Notes: generated by a model not told the origin, from the sequence alone. Counted from the first letter of the stretch, positions 1 to 8,911 are shown. The stretch is DNA of 64,000 nucleotides from Kribbella sp. CA-293567 (GCF_027627575.1 NZ_CP114065.1:1116001-1180000); one strand, 5' to 3'. Made by a program: numbers and translations.

Positions 1-1
1 C

Positions 2-226
2 TCCACCGGGACGAACCTCTGGGGTTCGCTGCGGCTGGCGGCCGAGATGCGGCGGACGGGCGTGGAGGGCAGCATCGTGACGCTGCTGTGCGACAGCGGC
101 GACCGGTACGGCGCGACGTACTACGACGACGCCTGGCTGAAGCGCAACGGGATCGACCTGGCGCCGTACACGGAGACGCTGGAGGGTTTCGCGCAGTCGG
201 GGCGCTGGCGCGAGCCGCTGCGCTAG
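2..226 (+). CDS. C-terminal part of a PLP-dependent cysteine synthase-family protein (5' end outside window)
   Basis: The first 74 codons visible are the C-terminus of a fold-type II PLP enzyme of the cysteine synthase/cystathionine beta-synthase family. The frame opens with S-T-G-T-N-L-W-G-S, the glycine/threonine loop that holds the PLP phosphate. It continues through V-T-L-L-C-D-S-G-D-R-Y and Y-Y-D-D-A-W-L, typical of the tail of actinobacterial cysteine synthase-like proteins. The start, the catalytic lysine and most of the fold lie upstream of the window, so the exact substrate (O-acetylserine or O-phosphoserine with sulfide) cannot be judged. Its TAG stop overlaps the antisense TAG stop of menA within one CTAG. 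Confidence 0.8.
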   Translation, partial: STGTNLWGSLRLAAEMRRTGVEGSIVTLLCDSGDRYGATYYDDAWLKRNGIDLAPYTETLEGFAQSGRWREPLR

Positions 227-1095
227 CTGCCGAGGAAGAGGCCGATGGTCAGGCCGACCGCGTACACGAGCTCGGTGAGGCCGGTGCCCTGCAGCACGGG
301 GATGAGTGCGGGGCCGACGGCATCGCTCACGACGATCTTGACCGACTTGGCGGCCAGTGGCAGGGCGATGAGTGCCAGGAGAGCCCACGGGGTGGCGAGC
401 GCCGAGAGGGCGGCCAGGATGAACGCGAGGGCGATCAGGGCGGCGTACAGGCGGCGGGAGCGGGGAGCACCCAGTACTACGGCCAGCGTCCGCTTGCCCG
501 TCACCGAGTCGGTGGGGATGTCGCGGAGGTTGTTGGCGACCAGGAGCGCGCAGGCGATGCTGCCGATGGCTACGGCGCCGGCGACTGCGGTCCAGTGGAG
601 TTCCTCGGCCTGCACGAACGTCGTACCGAGCACTGCGACCAGGCCGAAGAACACGAAGACGCTGACCTCACCGAGGGCGCGGTAACCGTAGGGCTTCTTG
701 CCGCCCGTGTAGAACCAGGCTCCCACCAGCGACGCGGCTCCTACGATCAGTAGCCACCAGGACGAGGTCGCACAAAGCACTACGCCCAGTACTGCGCCCA
801 ACCCGAAGCAGGTGAACGCTGCGGCCTTGACCTGCTGAGGGCTGGCCACCTTGGAGCCCACCAGGCGCAGCGGTCCCACCCGGACCTCGTCCGTGCCGCG
901 GATGCCGTCGCTGTAGTCATTGGCGTAGTTGACGCCGATCTGGAGCAGCAGGGCCACGCCGAGCGCGAGGAGGGCCTTCCACCAGACGAAGCTGTCGAGG
1001 TAGGCGGCTGCGCCGGTGCCGACGAGCACTGGGGCGATCGCGGCGGGCAGGGTGCGAGGGCGGGCGCCTTCGATCCACTGGGCAGGGGTGGCCAT
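223..1095 (-). CDS. menA: 1,4-dihydroxy-2-naphthoate polyprenyltransferase MenA
   Basis: Integral-membrane UbiA-family prenyltransferase of 290 aa that joins the polyprenyl tail to 1,4-dihydroxy-2-naphthoate, giving demethylmenaquinone. The first Asp-rich motif is N-D-Y-S-D-G-I-R-G-T-D at residues 59-69. The second is N-N-L-R-D-I-P-T-D with S-V-T-G-K-R-T-L after it, residues 188-203. About eight hydrophobic helices fill the rest, and length is normal for MenA. It is transcribed divergently from menE-menC-menD across an 89-bp gap, so both sides of the pathway may share that promoter region. Its stop overlaps convergently with the upstream cysteine synthase-like gene. Confidence 0.95.
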   Translation of the reverse strand: MATPAQWIEGARPRTLPAAIAPVLVGTGAAAYLDSFVWWKALLALGVALLLQIGVNYANDYSDGIRGTDEVRVGPLRLVGSKVASPQQVKAAAFTCFGLGAVLGVVLCATSSWWLLIVGAASLVGAWFYTGGKKPYGYRALGEVSVFVFFGLVAVLGTTFVQAEELHWTAVAGAVAIGSIACALLVANNLRDIPTDSVTGKRTLAVVLGAPRSRRLYAALIALAFILAALSALATPWALLALIALPLAAKSVKIVVSDAVGPALIPVLQGTGLTELVYAVGLTIGLFLGS

Positions 1096-1184
1096 GGCAA
1101 ACGATTCTGTCAGCCCCGTGACGGGGGCCTACTGGCGGCACAGGCTGCAGGCTTCTCGGCGGCGCGCCGTACGCTCGGAGGGAC

Positions 1185-2447
1185 ATGTCTAAGTTGCGCC
1201 TGGTCCCTGGCACCCCGGATGCCGTGCTGTCGGCACTGACTGAGCTACTGGACGGCACCGGTACTGCGTTCGCTCCGTTGCCGGCGGATCCGGCCGCAGC
1301 GGCGCGGATGCGGCAAGCGGTAGCGCCGGACGAGCCTGTCGAGTCGGGCACCGGAGTGGTTCTGACGACTTCCGGCTCTTCTGGCGAGCCCAAGGGCGTA
1401 GTGCTTTCCACTGCCGCGCTGGTCGCCTCTGCGGTGGCGACCCATGAGCGGCTGGGTGGACCGGGACAGTGGCTGCTCCCGATGCAGCCCTACTTCGTGG
1501 GCGGCTTGCAGGTGCTCACCCGGTCGGTGCTGGCTGGGTATGCGCCAGTAGTTGCTGCTGACCACCCGTCGTTCGCCGCTGGAGTGATGGCGATGACTGC
1601 GGAACGGCAGTACACCGCGATGGTGCCGACGCAGCTGACCCGGCACCTGGAGACCGCCGAGGGGCAGGACCTGCTGCGGAGGTTCAACGCCATCGTTATC
1701 GGTGGGGCGGCGATGTCGGCTGAGTTGAGGGCGAAGGCGAAGTCAGTGGGGGTGACCGCGATCCCGTCGTACGGGATGACGGAGACCGGTAGTGGGTGCG
1801 TGTATGCGGGGGTGCCGCTGGAGGGCACCAAGCTGCGCTTGGAAGACGAGCTGCCTGGTGGGGTGGCATCGCCGCGTGCGACGACCCCGGATCCGACGGA
1901 GCTGCGCTCGATGGGCCCGGATTCGATGGACCTGCGCGAGCGGGCGATGGAGTCGGCAGCCCTGCAAGAGCTGCGGCAGGGACCGGCGGAGGGGCGGATC
2001 TTGATAGCTGGCCCGACGTTGTTCAGTGGGTATCGGTTGCAGCCGGAGGTTACGGCGGAGGTGCTGCGGGACGGGTGGTTCCGGACGCAGGACCGGGGGC
2101 GGGTGGTGGACGGTCGGCTGCAGGTGGTCGGCCGGGTGGACGATGTGGTGATCTCGGGCGGGGTCAACGTCACGCTGACGGCGGTGCAGGCGCGGGTGCT
2201 GGAGCATCCGGCTGTTGCGGATGCGGCGGTGCTGGGCGTGCCAGATGCTGAGTGGGGCTCGCGGGTGGTGGCTTTCGTCGTGGGTGACTCCGGGCGGGGT
2301 GGGCCGGAGCTCGATGAGCTGCGGGACTTCGTCGGTGAGGTGCTGCCTCGCACCTGGGCTCCACGGCAGTTGGTCGAGCTGAGCGAACTGCCGATGCTTG
2401 CTTCGGGCAAGGTTGATCGGCAGCGGCTGGTGGAGGGGGCGCGGTGA
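1185..2447 (+). CDS. menE: 2-succinylbenzoate-CoA ligase MenE
   Basis: Acyl-adenylate-forming enzyme (420 aa) that activates o-succinylbenzoate to its CoA thioester in menaquinone synthesis. The ATP-binding P-loop T-T-S-G-S-S-G-E-P-K-G is at residues 61-71. The adenylate motif Y-G-M-T-E-T-G, the hinge-region G-W-F-R-T-Q-D and G-R-V-D-D, and the C-terminal catalytic lysine context S-G-K-V-D all follow. A GGAGGG Shine-Dalgarno precedes the ATG. An acidic/charged stretch of about 45 residues, roughly residues 222-268, sits between two strands of the adenylation core where other short MenE proteins have a simple loop. The gene overlaps menC by GTGA. Confidence 0.93.
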   Translation: MSKLRLVPGTPDAVLSALTELLDGTGTAFAPLPADPAAAARMRQAVAPDEPVESGTGVVLTTSGSSGEPKGVVLSTAALVASAVATHERLGGPGQWLLPMQPYFVGGLQVLTRSVLAGYAPVVAADHPSFAAGVMAMTAERQYTAMVPTQLTRHLETAEGQDLLRRFNAIVIGGAAMSAELRAKAKSVGVTAIPSYGMTETGSGCVYAGVPLEGTKLRLEDELPGGVASPRATTPDPTELRSMGPDSMDLRERAMESAALQELRQGPAEGRILIAGPTLFSGYRLQPEVTAEVLRDGWFRTQDRGRVVDGRLQVVGRVDDVVISGGVNVTLTAVQARVLEHPAVADAAVLGVPDAEWGSRVVAFVVGDSGRGGPELDELRDFVGEVLPRTWAPRQLVELSELPMLASGKVDRQRLVEGAR

Positions 2448-3370
2448 TCACCTACGCGATCGGGTTGAAGAACAAGTTCCGTGGGATCACCGTGCGCGAG
2501 GGGATGTTGTTCGAGGGGCCGGCCGGCTGGGCCGAGTGGAGCCCGTTCCTCGACTACGACGACGCGACGAGCGTGTCCTGGCTGCGGGCCGCGCGGGAGG
2601 CCGCCTTCGACGGGTGGCCGGAGCCGGTGCGGTCCGTCGTACCGGTGAACTGCACTGTTCCGGCGATCGGTCCCGAGAAGGCGGCCGCAATCGTGCGGGC
2701 CTCGGGTTGCAGCACTGCCAAGGTGAAGGTGGCTGAGCCCGGACAGACGTTGCAGGACGACCTGGAGCGGGTGGAGGCGGTCCGGGACGCGATCGGCAAC
2801 GGGCGGGTCCGGATCGATGCCAACGGTGGCTGGTCGGTCGACGAAGCCCTGCGGGCGTTGAAGGAACTCGACCGCTTCGACCTGGAGTACGTCGAGCAGC
2901 CGTGCGCCTCCGTGCACGACCTGGCCACCGTACGGCGCCGTACCGACGTGCTGGTCGCCGCGGACGAGTCCATCCGCCGGGCCGAAGACCCGCTGCTGGT
3001 GAAGAAGCTCGAGGCCGCTGACATCGCAGTACTGAAGGTGCAGCCGATCGGCGGCGTCCGGGCCTGTCTCGACATCGCCGAGCAGATCGGCCTGCCAGTG
3101 GTGGTTTCGTCGGCTCTGGAGACCTCTATCGGCATTGCTGCCGGAGTGGCGCTCGCTGCAGCGCTGCCTGAGCTCCCGTACGCCTGTGGACTGGCGACCG
3201 TCTCCATGTTCACGGCAGAGGTCGTCAGTGAGCCACTGCTGGCTGTCGACGGTTTCTTGCCGGTGAAGCGTCTCGAACCGGCTCCAGAGTTGCCAACTGC
3301 TGACCAAGCGACCACGGCCAAGTGGGAAGCGCGGTTCGCGAGGGTAGAAGCACTGAGAGGAAACAAATGA
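2444..3370 (+). CDS. menC: o-succinylbenzoate synthase MenC
   Basis: Enolase-superfamily dehydratase (308 aa) that converts SHCHC to o-succinylbenzoate. The catalytic K-x-K pair is at residues 93 and 95 (A-K-V-K-V). Metal ligands are D125 (R-I-D-A-N-G), E151 (Y-V-E-Q-P) and D174 (A-A-D-E-S), and the second catalytic lysine is K198 (V-L-K-V-Q-P). The GTG start overlaps the menE stop as GTGA. The stop overlaps the menD start as ATGA, so menE-menC-menD look translationally coupled. Confidence 0.94.
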   Translation: MITYAIGLKNKFRGITVREGMLFEGPAGWAEWSPFLDYDDATSVSWLRAAREAAFDGWPEPVRSVVPVNCTVPAIGPEKAAAIVRASGCSTAKVKVAEPGQTLQDDLERVEAVRDAIGNGRVRIDANGGWSVDEALRALKELDRFDLEYVEQPCASVHDLATVRRRTDVLVAADESIRRAEDPLLVKKLEAADIAVLKVQPIGGVRACLDIAEQIGLPVVVSSALETSIGIAAGVALAAALPELPYACGLATVSMFTAEVVSEPLLAVDGFLPVKRLEPAPELPTADQATTAKWEARFARVEALRGNK

Positions 3371-5007
3371 ACCCGTCCACGGCATTCGCGACAGTGGTGG
3401 TCGACGAGCTGATCAGGTCCGGCGTACGGGAGGCTGTGCTGGCTCCCGGCTCCCGCAGTACGCCGCTGGCACTCGCCCTGGTCGCCGCGGACCGTGACGG
3501 GCGCCTGCGCCTGCACGTGCGGATCGACGAGCGTACGGCGGGCTTCCTGGCCCTCGGTCTCATCCGCGGTACCGGCCTGCCGGTGCCAGTGGTGACGACC
3601 TCCGGTACTGCGGTCGCCAACCTCTACCCGGCGGTCCTCGAGGCCTCGCACAGCGGCCTGCCGCTGATCGTGCTGAGCGCGGACCGTCCGCCGGAGCTGC
3701 GTGGGACCGGCGCGAACCAGACCACCGACCAGCTCAAGCTGTTCGGCGACGCCGTCCGTCTGTTCCACGAGCTCGGTACGCCGAGCAAGCAGCTGGGCCA
3801 AGTCGCCTACTGGCGTTCGCAAGTCTCCCGGGCGGTCTCGACCGCCGTCGGAGCTCGCACGGCCGACCCTGGCCCGGTGCAGCTGAACTGCCCGCTGGTA
3901 GAGCCGTTGGTGCCGACCGACGACGGTGACTGGCCAGAGCCGCTTGACGGGCGCAGTGCCGGCCCGTGGACGAGTGTGCATGCCACTGCAGCGCAGCCTT
4001 CGGCCGTAGCGCCTGGGCCGAAGACCGTGGTCGTTGCCGGTGATGGTGCCTCGCAGGCAGCGCGACTTGCCGCCGAGGCAGGAGGCTGGCCGTTGTTCGC
4101 CGAGCCGTCCAGCCGGGCCAGGACCGGGCCCGCGGTGATCTCGGCGTACCGGTTGTTGCTTGGAGCAACTGCCTTGGGTGGTGAGATCGAGCGGGTGCTG
4201 GTGTTCGGGCATCCGACGCTGTCGCGGCCGATCTCCCAGCTGCTGGCCCGGCCCGAGGTGGAACTGATCGTGGTCGCGCCGACCGGTCTGTGGCCGGATG
4301 CGGCTCACCGGGCGGCGGCCGTGGTGACCGGGCTGGAGGTCGTCGGCAAGGACCGGACCGACTGGCTGGATCGCTGGCAGCAGGCAGATCAGCTGGCCCG
4401 GGCAGCGATGGACAAGGTACTGGCGGGCGGGCTCTCGGGTCCGGCCGTCGCGACCCTGGTCGGCGAGGCCGTCGGCGCCGACGGGATGCTCGTGGTCGCG
4501 TCGTCCAACCCGGTGCGCGACCTCGATCTGGCTCCCGTCGTTCCGATCCGCACAGTGGCGAACCGTGGCCTGGCCGGGATCGACGGCACCCTCTCCACCG
4601 CTGTGGGCGCCGCGCTGGCCAACGCGGGGGCGACGTACGCGCTGGTGGGGGATCTGGCCTTCCTGCACGACTCCAACGGTCTGGTGATCGGCCCGGCCGA
4701 GGCCAGGCCGGACCTCCGGATCGTGGTCCTCAACGACAACGGTGGCGGGATCTTCTCCACCCTGGAGCAGGGCGGTGGCGACTACGCGGCCGACTTCGAG
4801 CGCGTCTTCGGTACGCCGCACGGCGTCGACTTCGCGGCGTTGTGCGCCGCCACCGGAACACCGCATCGGCTGGTGACGACGGCAGACGAACTGCGGGAGC
4901 TGCTGGCGCGCACGGTGAACGGGATCGACGTCATCGAGGTGCGGGTCGACCGTACTGCGCGTCGTGACCTGCACGCCGAGCTGCACCAGGCGGTCAGCCG
5001 GCTGTAG
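3367..5007 (+). CDS. menD: SEPHCHC synthase MenD (thiamine-diphosphate dependent)
   Basis: ThDP enzyme (546 aa) that adds the succinyl-semialdehyde unit from 2-oxoglutarate to isochorismate, the committed step of classical menaquinone synthesis. The N-terminal pyrimidine-binding domain has S-R-S-T-P-L-A and the catalytic glutamate in I-D-E-R-T-A-G-F. The C-terminal ThDP/Mg motif ends in N-D-N-G-G-G-I-F-S, characteristic of MenD. The ATG at 3367 was chosen because it follows AGAGGA and overlaps the menC stop; an upstream in-frame GTG at 3322 lies inside menC. The 3' end overlaps the convergent mannosyltransferase gene by 14 bp. Confidence 0.95.
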   Translation: MNPSTAFATVVVDELIRSGVREAVLAPGSRSTPLALALVAADRDGRLRLHVRIDERTAGFLALGLIRGTGLPVPVVTTSGTAVANLYPAVLEASHSGLPLIVLSADRPPELRGTGANQTTDQLKLFGDAVRLFHELGTPSKQLGQVAYWRSQVSRAVSTAVGARTADPGPVQLNCPLVEPLVPTDDGDWPEPLDGRSAGPWTSVHATAAQPSAVAPGPKTVVVAGDGASQAARLAAEAGGWPLFAEPSSRARTGPAVISAYRLLLGATALGGEIERVLVFGHPTLSRPISQLLARPEVELIVVAPTGLWPDAAHRAAAVVTGLEVVGKDRTDWLDRWQQADQLARAAMDKVLAGGLSGPAVATLVGEAVGADGMLVVASSNPVRDLDLAPVVPIRTVANRGLAGIDGTLSTAVGAALANAGATYALVGDLAFLHDSNGLVIGPAEARPDLRIVVLNDNGGGIFSTLEQGGGDYAADFERVFGTPHGVDFAALCAATGTPHRLVTTADELRELLARTVNGIDVIEVRVDRTARRDLHAELHQAVSRL

Positions 5008-6424
5008 CGACCACCTTGGCCGGTGCGGCCGGCTGCAGCGTGCGGAGCCGGCCGAGCAGACAGCCGACCACCACGAGCACCAGGGACGTGGTGACGAGGA
5101 TGGGGATGACCGCGCCGCGCAGCGACGAGTTGAGGGGCGCGGCGATGGTCAGGATGATGCTGACGCCGATCAGCGCGGTGGTCAGCTTCCGGCCGGGGCG
5201 GGCGACCGCGAGGAACGGCAGGCACCAGACGAAGTACCAGTCGTGAGCTGTCGGGCCCAGCAGAACCACTGCCAGCAAGGCGATTCCCACTGCCCGGGCC
5301 GCGTTGTGGATGGACGACCGCAGCCCCAGTACTGCGATCAGCCCGACCGCGCTGAGCATCCCGAGCAGGCGCACGATCTGCAACGCCTGCTGCGCCGCAC
5401 TGTCCTCTCCCAGCCAGGCCAGTACGCCGGAAGCGCCCAGCCCGATGAGGTTGGCGATCGACAACGGCGACCGTACGAGCCCCGGTACGTCGAGTGCGCC
5501 CAGCCAGCCCGAGCCGACGCCGGTCAGCTCGCCGATCGTCACCAGAGTCAGCACTGAGACGATCCCCGCCACTGTCAGGCTTGCCAGCCGCAGACGCGCG
5601 CGCCCGGCCAGGGGGCTCATCACCGCGGCAATGGCGATGACCACCAGTCCACCGGGCAGCTTGACGGCGGCCGCAGTACCGGCCAGGACGGCAGCAGTGC
5701 CCCAATGCCCGGTGAGAGCCAAGGCGAAAGCAGAGCAAGCCACACCTAGCATCAGTACGTCGTTGTGCGCCGCGCCGAGGCCGTGCGTGATCAGTACTGG
5801 GTTGGCGACGACCAGCCAGGTCGCAACCGCCGGGGACACCCGGCAGGCGGTCGCTAGTCGCGGTATCGCCCAGGCGATCAGGAGGAAGCCCAGCACTGCC
5901 AGCAGGCGGTGCGCCAGCATCAGTACGTAGGGATCCATGGTCAGGCGAGCTGCCAGGCCGCCGTACGCGAGAGGTAGTGGTCCGTACGGCGCTGGCGTCT
6001 GCATCCACATCGGGTCGACTGCTTCGATCACCTGACCCGACAGCACACCGGGTCCGACGCTGTAGGGGTCGTAGCCCTCGGCCACCAGCGCGCCCTGGGC
6101 GGCATAGCTCCAGGCGTCCCGGCTGAACAGGGGCGGGATGAACAGCAGTGGTGTGCTCCAGCAGACGATCAGTGGCGTCAGCCGGTAGCGCACGCCGGCC
6201 AGCACTTCGCGGCCGACGGTGAGCCATGCCCACACCATCAGCCCGAGACCGGCCACCATGAGGGTCAGGCCGGTCATCCGTCCTGGCAACGTCGCCCGGA
6301 GGTCGCCGGCGATCGGCAGCGACGCCACCCACGAGGACTCCGGCACCACCGAGGTCACCAACGACGCGGCGGCCACGATGCACGACCCCACCAGCCCACG
6401 AACCAACGCCGACGGCACTCGCAT
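4994..6424 (-). CDS. GT-C polyprenol-phosphate-mannose-dependent mannosyltransferase (MptB-like)
   Basis: Multi-spanning membrane protein of 476 aa, mostly hydrophobic helices. The periplasmic loop after the second or third helix carries F-S-R-D-A-W-S-Y-A-A-Q-G and G-Y-D-P-Y-S-V-G-P. These are hallmarks of actinobacterial MptA/MptB GT-C alpha-1,6-mannosyltransferases that use polyprenyl-phosphomannose to build lipoglycans. A-H-N-D-V-L-M further on is also typical. The specific acceptor is unknown. It stands alone on the minus strand, 48 bp from the ABC permease gene upstream and convergent with menD. Confidence 0.8.
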   Translation of the reverse strand: MRVPSALVRGLVGSCIVAAASLVTSVVPESSWVASLPIAGDLRATLPGRMTGLTLMVAGLGLMVWAWLTVGREVLAGVRYRLTPLIVCWSTPLLFIPPLFSRDAWSYAAQGALVAEGYDPYSVGPGVLSGQVIEAVDPMWMQTPAPYGPLPLAYGGLAARLTMDPYVLMLAHRLLAVLGFLLIAWAIPRLATACRVSPAVATWLVVANPVLITHGLGAAHNDVLMLGVACSAFALALTGHWGTAAVLAGTAAAVKLPGGLVVIAIAAVMSPLAGRARLRLASLTVAGIVSVLTLVTIGELTGVGSGWLGALDVPGLVRSPLSIANLIGLGASGVLAWLGEDSAAQQALQIVRLLGMLSAVGLIAVLGLRSSIHNAARAVGIALLAVVLLGPTAHDWYFVWCLPFLAVARPGRKLTTALIGVSIILTIAAPLNSSLRGAVIPILVTTSLVLVVVGCLLGRLRTLQPAAPAKVVATAG

Positions 6425-6472
6425 GCCGCCGACGCTAGTTCGCTGAGGCGTCCCCGGAGTGAACGGGGAACG

Positions 6473-7237
6473 TCAGGCAGATTCCTTCCGGAAGGTCCGC
6501 GCGCCGACCGTCAGGCCGACGGCCGTGAGCAGGACGACCCAGAACAGTCCCCACAGCGAGGCGCTGCTGGAGATGTCGCCGCGGAAGAGCGCCCGGACGC
6601 CGTTGACGACGTGCTTCAGCGGGCTGATGTCGGACAGCCGCTGCAACCAGGTCGGGCCGATCTGCATCGGGAGCAGGATGCCGGACAGCAGCAGCAGTGG
6701 CATCGCGATGCCGTTCAGCAGCGGGGCCAGGGCGTCCTCGCTCTTGGTGATCAGCGCGACGGAGTACGACAGTGACGCGAAGGTCGCGCCGAGCAGAGCC
6801 ACGATCACCAGCGACAGCAGTACGCCGCCCCACGGCGCGCGCAGGCCGAGCGGCAACGCGGCGAGCAGCAGCAGGGCCGACTGCACGACGAGCACCACGA
6901 CGTCGCGGAGGACCCGGCCTGCCATCAGCGCGATCCGGGACGCCGGCGTGACCCGGTCGGCCTCGATCACGCCGGCCCGGTACTCCGCGATCAGGCCGAA
7001 GCCGACGAACATCGCGCCGAACATCCCGAGCTGCACGATCAGGCCGGGGATGAACACCTGGTAGGCGTTCGTGGTCGCGCCCTGGCTGATCTGCGCGGTG
7101 ATCGGCTTGAGCAACGGGCCGAACAGGAACAGGTACATCAGCGGCTGGCTGAGCATCAGGATCGACCACATCGGGTTGCGCAGCGACAACCGCATTGCGC
7201 GGTTGAACACGATCCAGGTCTCTTTGAGCACGGTCAT
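6473..7237 (-). CDS. ABC-2 type export permease (DrrB-like)
   Basis: Membrane permease of 254 aa with about six helices. The N-terminus F-N-R-A-M-R-L-S-L-R-N-P and the motif around Y-R-A-G-V-I-E-A-D-R-V-T-P-A-S-R match the daunorubicin-resistance DrrB/ABC-2 family, which exports drugs, lipids or natural products. Its start overlaps the ATPase stop by 4 bp, so the two form one exporter transcribed from the PadR-operator region. The substrate cannot be read from sequence. Confidence 0.88.
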   Translation of the reverse strand: MTVLKETWIVFNRAMRLSLRNPMWSILMLSQPLMYLFLFGPLLKPITAQISQGATTNAYQVFIPGLIVQLGMFGAMFVGFGLIAEYRAGVIEADRVTPASRIALMAGRVLRDVVVLVVQSALLLLAALPLGLRAPWGGVLLSLVIVALLGATFASLSYSVALITKSEDALAPLLNGIAMPLLLLSGILLPMQIGPTWLQRLSDISPLKHVVNGVRALFRGDISSSASLWGLFWVVLLTAVGLTVGARTFRKESA

Positions 7238-8220
7238 GCGACAGCCTCCTTCTCCGGCGCGGCCGGGGCGTCCTCGTCGCGCAGGGAGCGCCCGGTCATG
7301 GTCAGGAAGACGTCGTCGAGCGTCGGCCGGTGCACCTCGACGCCGTTCAGCTCGATGCCCTGGGCATCGATCGAGCGGAGCAGCGACGGCAGCACCGAAC
7401 CACCCTTGGGGATCCGGAACGCGACCACGTCACCCTCGGTCACGATTTCGGCCGCCCCCGGCAGTTCCTGCACGACCTTGGTGACCGACGGCGCCTGGGC
7501 CGGGTCGGCCAGACTGAGCCGGACGGCGTCCCCGGAGACCTGCTGCTTCAGTTCCTCGGGCTGACCGCCGGCCACGATCTTGCCGTGGTCGATGACCAGG
7601 ATGCGGTCGCAGAGAGCGTCGGCCTCGTCCAGGTAGTGGGTGGTCAGGAAGATCGTCGCGCCCCGGTCCCGCAGACCGCGGATGTGCTCCCACAGGTTCG
7701 CCCGCGCCTGCGGGTCGAGCCCGGTGGTCGGCTCGTCCAGGAAGATCAGCTTGGGGTCGTGGATCAGCCCCATCACGATGTCGAGCCGGCGTCGCTGGCC
7801 GCCCGACAGGGTCTTGCACTGCCGCCGCCACAGGCCGGGCAGGTCCAGCTGGTCGAACAGCGCCTGACCGTCGGCCATCGCCTTCTTCTTGCTCACGCCG
7901 TACAGCCGGGCGTGGTCGACGACCTCGTCACCGGCGATCGCCTCGGGCAGCGTCGATCCGCTCTGCGGCACGTAGCCGATCCGCCGGCGGACGCCGACGG
8001 GGTCCTTGGCCAGGTCACAGCCGGCCACTGTCGCGGTGCCGCTGGTCGGCGTGATCAGTGTCGCCAGCATCCGCATTGTGGTGGTCTTGCCGGCCCCGTT
8101 CGGGCCGAGGAAGCCGACGATCTCCCCGTCGGCGACATCCAGGTCTACCCCCTGCACGGCCTGTACCGGCCCGCGTTTGGTCTTGAAGGTGCGGACGAGT
8201 CCGCGAGCTTCGATCATCAT
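7234..8220 (-). CDS. ABC exporter ATPase (DrrA-like)
   Basis: Nucleotide-binding subunit partnering the adjacent DrrB-like permease. Walker A is G-P-N-G-A-G-K-T-T, the signature is L-S-G-G-Q-R-R-R-L, and Walker B is L-I-F-L-D-E-P-T-T-G-L-D. The C-terminal extension with V-E-V-H-R-P-T-L-D-D-V-F-L is typical of DrrA regulatory tails. A TTG at 8238 extends the frame, but it falls inside the operator-like repeat. I prefer the tandem ATGs at 8220/8217, which give M-I-E-A-R-G-L-V-R-T-F like relatives. The neighbouring downstream-reading PadR gene suggests drug-responsive control. Confidence 0.88.
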   Translation of the reverse strand: MMIEARGLVRTFKTKRGPVQAVQGVDLDVADGEIVGFLGPNGAGKTTTMRMLATLITPTSGTATVAGCDLAKDPVGVRRRIGYVPQSGSTLPEAIAGDEVVDHARLYGVSKKKAMADGQALFDQLDLPGLWRRQCKTLSGGQRRRLDIVMGLIHDPKLIFLDEPTTGLDPQARANLWEHIRGLRDRGATIFLTTHYLDEADALCDRILVIDHGKIVAGGQPEELKQQVSGDAVRLSLADPAQAPSVTKVVQELPGAAEIVTEGDVVAFRIPKGGSVLPSLLRSIDAQGIELNGVEVHRPTLDDVFLTMTGRSLRDEDAPAAPEKEAVA

Positions 8221-8236
8221 CCGGACAGTCTCGAAC

Positions 8237-8264
8237 AATCAACATTGAATAGTCAACGTTGATT
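8237..8264. promoter_or_regulatory. Putative PadR operator: two TCAAC(A/G)TTGA repeats
   Basis: Two 10-bp near-palindromes, TCAACATTGA (8239-8248) and TCAACGTTGA (8253-8262), are spaced 14 bp start to start. AATCAAC and GTTGATT form the outer inverted repeat. The element sits directly in front of the ABC ATPase start, in the gap that follows the PadR gene stop region. On the minus strand it contains TTGACT, a plausible -35. Assignment to the adjacent PadR regulator is inference. Confidence 0.55.
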
Positions 8265-8284
8265 AAATTGGCCGAGCGGCCGGC

Positions 8285-8911
8285 TCAGTCGGGTGGCTCC
8301 GGGATGACGCCCCAGTGCGTGGCCAGCCCTGGCTGAGGTTGCCAGCTGGGCGGTTCACCCGCGAACGAGTACTCCCCGTCGGCGACCCGCTGCCGGAACG
8401 CCCGGGTCCACTCGAGCTCGCCACGGTCGCGGGCGCTGGAGATGCGGAAGAGCTCGATCACGTGGTCCGGCGTACCGGGGTCCTCGGCGATCTGCCGCTC
8501 CGAGAACGGCTCCGCCTTGGCGAGCTGCTCCAGTTGCACGATCCGGGACTCCAGCGCGGCCAGCACCTCGTCGCGCCGCAGCGTCCACAGGAAGCTGAGC
8601 GCGGCCTGCATCCGGCCCGGCTGGAACCCGTCCACGCTCCACAGCGCCGTCCGGAGCAGCGAGAAGTACTCCGTCTCGCCGTCCACGGTCAGCTTGTACG
8701 ACGTCCGCCCGGGCTTGTGCCCGGCGCCTTCCTCCAACTCCATCAGGTACCCGTGCTTGGCCAGGGTGCGCAGCCCGGTGTAGATCGACCCAGGGTTGAT
8801 GTTCGCCCAGTGCTCCACCTTCCAGGTCATCAGCTCACGCCGCAGCTGGTAGCCGTAGGCAGGCTGGAAGATCCGGACGACCCCGAGCAGGAGCAATCGC
8901 GTGGTGGACAT
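8285..8911 (-). CDS. PadR-family transcriptional regulator
   Basis: 208-aa regulator. The N-terminal winged helix begins M-S-T-T-R-L-L-L-L-G-V-V and includes A-Y-G-Y-Q-L-R-R-E-L, then I-N-P-G-S-I-Y-T-G-L-R-T-L and a wing with G-R-T-S-Y-K-L-T. The C-terminal Vir_act_alpha_C-like helices mediate dimerization in this family. The frame stays open far upstream, but the ATG at 8911 matches the family N-terminus. PadR proteins usually repress adjacent multidrug exporters, and the DrrAB-type genes lie just downstream on the same strand. The next gene, divergent, is an acetyltransferase. Confidence 0.9.
   Translation of the reverse strand: MSTTRLLLLGVVRIFQPAYGYQLRRELMTWKVEHWANINPGSIYTGLRTLAKHGYLMELEEGAGHKPGRTSYKLTVDGETEYFSLLRTALWSVDGFQPGRMQAALSFLWTLRRDEVLAALESRIVQLEQLAKAEPFSERQIAEDPGTPDHVIELFRISSARDRGELEWTRAFRQRVADGEYSFAGEPPSWQPQPGLATHWGVIPEPPD

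Noticed and set aside
1096..1184. Riboswitch or long structured leader before menE
   Set aside because: The 89-bp divergent gap holds only a ribosome site and no conserved riboswitch-like pattern that I can recognise.
8218..8238. TTG start for the DrrA-like ATPase
   Set aside because: It lies inside the operator-like repeat and would add residues absent from typical family starts; the ATG pair at 8220/8217 is better.
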